Shown here: piece after piece, positions 35,788 to 37,652 of the stretch
Numbering within the stretch: position 1 is the first letter of the stretch
Layout of the letters: each line of letters opens with the position of its first letter
Source: Acidobacteriota bacterium
GTDB taxonomy: Bacteria; Acidobacteriota; Terriglobia; Terriglobales; Acidobacteriaceae
Assembly: GCA_003225535.1 (NCBI GenBank)
Contig: QIAL01000309.1
Location: 1-37,652 of the forward strand
DNA: 37,652 bases
Direction: 5' to 3'
Made by a program: the position numbers and the translations under genes
The notes under the pieces: generated by a model
Told to the model about the DNA's origin: nothing
What the model saw: the letters and a program-made list of their open reading frames with translations, nothing else
Databases searched by the model: none

Positions 35788-37152
35788 ATGCCGATTGCGA
35801 CTATCAATCCCGCTACTGGGGAAGTGATCAAGACCTTCCCGGCGCTTTCTGAAGCCGAGATCGAAAAGAAGCTGCAGTTGGCGGTGAGTACCTTTCGAGC
35901 TGGACGGACGACTCCATTTTCCACGCGCGCGCAGAGAATGCTGAAGGCCGCGCAAATCATCGAGCGGGACAAAGACAAATTTGCGCACTTGATGACCATG
36001 GAGATGGGAAAGACCTATAAGTCCGCCTTAGCCGAGGCCCTCAAATGCACCACCGCTTGCCGCTACTACGCAGAAAACACCGAGCGGTTCCTGGCCGATG
36101 AGGTTATTGAGACAGGCGCAAAAAAGAGTTTTGTTCGCTACCTGCCAATTGGACCAATCCTCGCCGTCATGCCATGGAATTTTCCTTTTTGGCAGGTATT
36201 CCGCTTCGCTGCTCCGGCGCTGATGGCGGGCAATGTGGGACTACTGAAGCACGCTTCGAATGTGCCGCAGTGCGCGCTGGCGATCGAGAGCATTTTTCTG
36301 GAGGCCGGTTTTCCCGAGGGCTCTTTTCAGACGTTGCTGATCGGCTCGTCCCAGGTGGACGCGCTGCTCAACGACCCACGCGTGGTGGCGGCGACGCTGA
36401 CCGGGAGCGAGCAGGCGGGCATTCAGGTGGGCATCGGGGCCGCGAAGCGAATCAAGAAAGTCGTACTGGAATTGGGTGGGAGCGATCCGTTTATCGTGAT
36501 GCCCAGCGCCGATCTCGAGGCCGCTGTCTCGACGGCGGTGCAGGCTCGCATTCAGAACAACGGGCAGTCGTGCATTGCGGCGAAGCGATTCATCGTAGCC
36601 GAGCCGATTGCGGATGAGTTCGAGCGCCGGTTCGTCGCGAAGATGGAGGGTCTGCAGGTGGGAGATCCATTCGACGAGAAGACTGAACTGGGTCCGCTTT
36701 CGACCCCCGATGCGGTGAAGGATCTCGATGCCGACGTGCAGAAAACGGTCAAGGCAGGGGGGAAGCTGTTAACCGGCGGACATCCAATAAAGCGTCCAGG
36801 AAATTTCTACGCACCGACGGTGTTGACGAATATTCCAAAGGACTCGCCCGCCTATGGGGAGGAGTTCTTTGGCCCGGTGGCTTCTATCTTCCGGGTGAAA
36901 GACGCGGGTGAGGCGATCCGGCTGGCGAACGACGTGCGGTTCGGCTTGGGCTCGAGCATCTGGACCAATGACGAAAAGGAGCGGGAGCGCTTCATCAACG
37001 AAATTGAAGCAGGGATGGTGTTCATCAACAAGATGGTGGCATCGGACCCGCGCATCCCCTTTGGCGGAGTGAAAGCCTCGGGTCACGGACGAGAACTGGG
37101 AATGGTAGGCATCCGGGAATTCGTAAACGCCAAGACGGTGTGGATCGCGTAA
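35788..37152 (+). CDS. NAD(P)-dependent aldehyde / succinate-semialdehyde dehydrogenase
   Basis: 454 aa: INPATGEVIKTFPALSEAEI, PWNFPFWQVFRFAAPALMAGN, LTGSEQAG, VLELGGSDPFIV, NNGQSCIAAKRF, FFGPVASIFRV, PFGGVKASGHGRELG. Confidence 0.92.
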   Translation: MPIATINPATGEVIKTFPALSEAEIEKKLQLAVSTFRAGRTTPFSTRAQRMLKAAQIIERDKDKFAHLMTMEMGKTYKSALAEALKCTTACRYYAENTERFLADEVIETGAKKSFVRYLPIGPILAVMPWNFPFWQVFRFAAPALMAGNVGLLKHASNVPQCALAIESIFLEAGFPEGSFQTLLIGSSQVDALLNDPRVVAATLTGSEQAGIQVGIGAAKRIKKVVLELGGSDPFIVMPSADLEAAVSTAVQARIQNNGQSCIAAKRFIVAEPIADEFERRFVAKMEGLQVGDPFDEKTELGPLSTPDAVKDLDADVQKTVKAGGKLLTGGHPIKRPGNFYAPTVLTNIPKDSPAYGEEFFGPVASIFRVKDAGEAIRLANDVRFGLGSSIWTNDEKERERFINEIEAGMVFINKMVASDPRIPFGGVKASGHGRELGMVGIREFVNAKTVWIA

Positions 37153-37162
37153 GCAATTGCTG

Positions 37163-37528
37163 TCACGGAGTCGGATGATCGGTCGGCGGGGAAGTCTCGG
37201 GCGCATCCTCGGTCAACAAATCCAGCCACGGACAGGCGTCCGACTCCAGCCGGTGGACCGCCGCCTGCATCTTGTCTCCCATCTCGTCGTACCGAACCCA
37301 AACTACGCGATAACGAGCCTTCTTCTTTCCGTAGAGAATTCCGATGACGTCGCCGCACTTGAGATCAGCGTCGAGTCCGGACAGTAACGCTCCAGACAAG
37401 CTGATGTCGCGCGCGTGAGCCTCTTGCAGAAAGCGCTCTCCCTGGGTATCGACACCCCAGACCATCAGTGAAAGATCGGCTGGCTTGCGCGGCTCGCGAC
37501 GGCGATCGAAGGTGCGAAAGATGCCCAT
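37163..37528 (-). CDS. PilZ-like domain protein
   Basis: ATG 37528: MGIFRTFDRRREPRKPADLSLMVWGVDTQGERFLQEAHARDISLSGALLSGLDADLKCGDVIGILYGKKKARYRVVWV. Confidence 0.75.
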   Translation of the reverse strand: MGIFRTFDRRREPRKPADLSLMVWGVDTQGERFLQEAHARDISLSGALLSGLDADLKCGDVIGILYGKKKARYRVVWVRYDEMGDKMQAAVHRLESDACPWLDLLTEDAPETSPPTDHPTP

Positions 37529-37652
37529 GGTGGCTCTCCCACCGTAGCGCCGCCGCCCTTGCAAGGTAAAGGTTACTCAGAAGTCGAAGCCTGTCTAAAG
37601 TCGGTGGCGCATTCCCATTTCGGGAAAATTCAGGAATGGTACTTTGAAGAAC

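Noticed and set aside
1-37652. CRISPR array, prophage or complete insertion sequence
   Set aside because: No regularly spaced direct repeats, phage structural genes or transposase ORF seen; repeats present are palindromic mini-elements.

Overview
The window looks like a chromosomal segment of an Acidobacteriota member. Supporting this are a 'VWFA-related Acidobacterial domain' type protein at 29889-30905, the overall gene content, and abundant palindromic intergenic repeats. Most genes are housekeeping: AAA+/VWA pair, Lon-N domain protein, SDRs, cydAB, vapBC, mrp, hrcA-grpE-VOC-dnaJ-rsmE, a UvrD-type helicase-nuclease, thiolase, PAS histidine kinase, comM/yifB, guaA, VWFA protein, cupin, TetR/SDR, class I aldolase-like, aldehyde dehydrogenase and PilZ. 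The observations most worth a second look are: (1) two highly conserved enzymes each lack a signature segment of about 22 residues. The thiolase loses the NGGA..GHPIG..GAR catalytic-His loop in frame. CydB loses the TM1 'VLDGFDLGxG' segment with a frame change. (2) A compact minus-strand transcription unit at 21101-21289 has a near-consensus promoter, a 13-codon ORF (MATKKKAKKKKKH) and a strong intrinsic terminator. (3) A family of about 115-bp elements has inverted ends TGTCATyCyGAG...CTCAGsATGACA, with three complete copies and one end-only copy, accompanied by several other palindromic families. (4) A small accessory pocket between comM and guaA holds a 2TM SLATT/DUF4231-like protein and a fragment resembling a serine-recombinase domain. 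I found no CRISPR array, prophage or complete IS element. Everything here was read by eye; no searches or computations were run.
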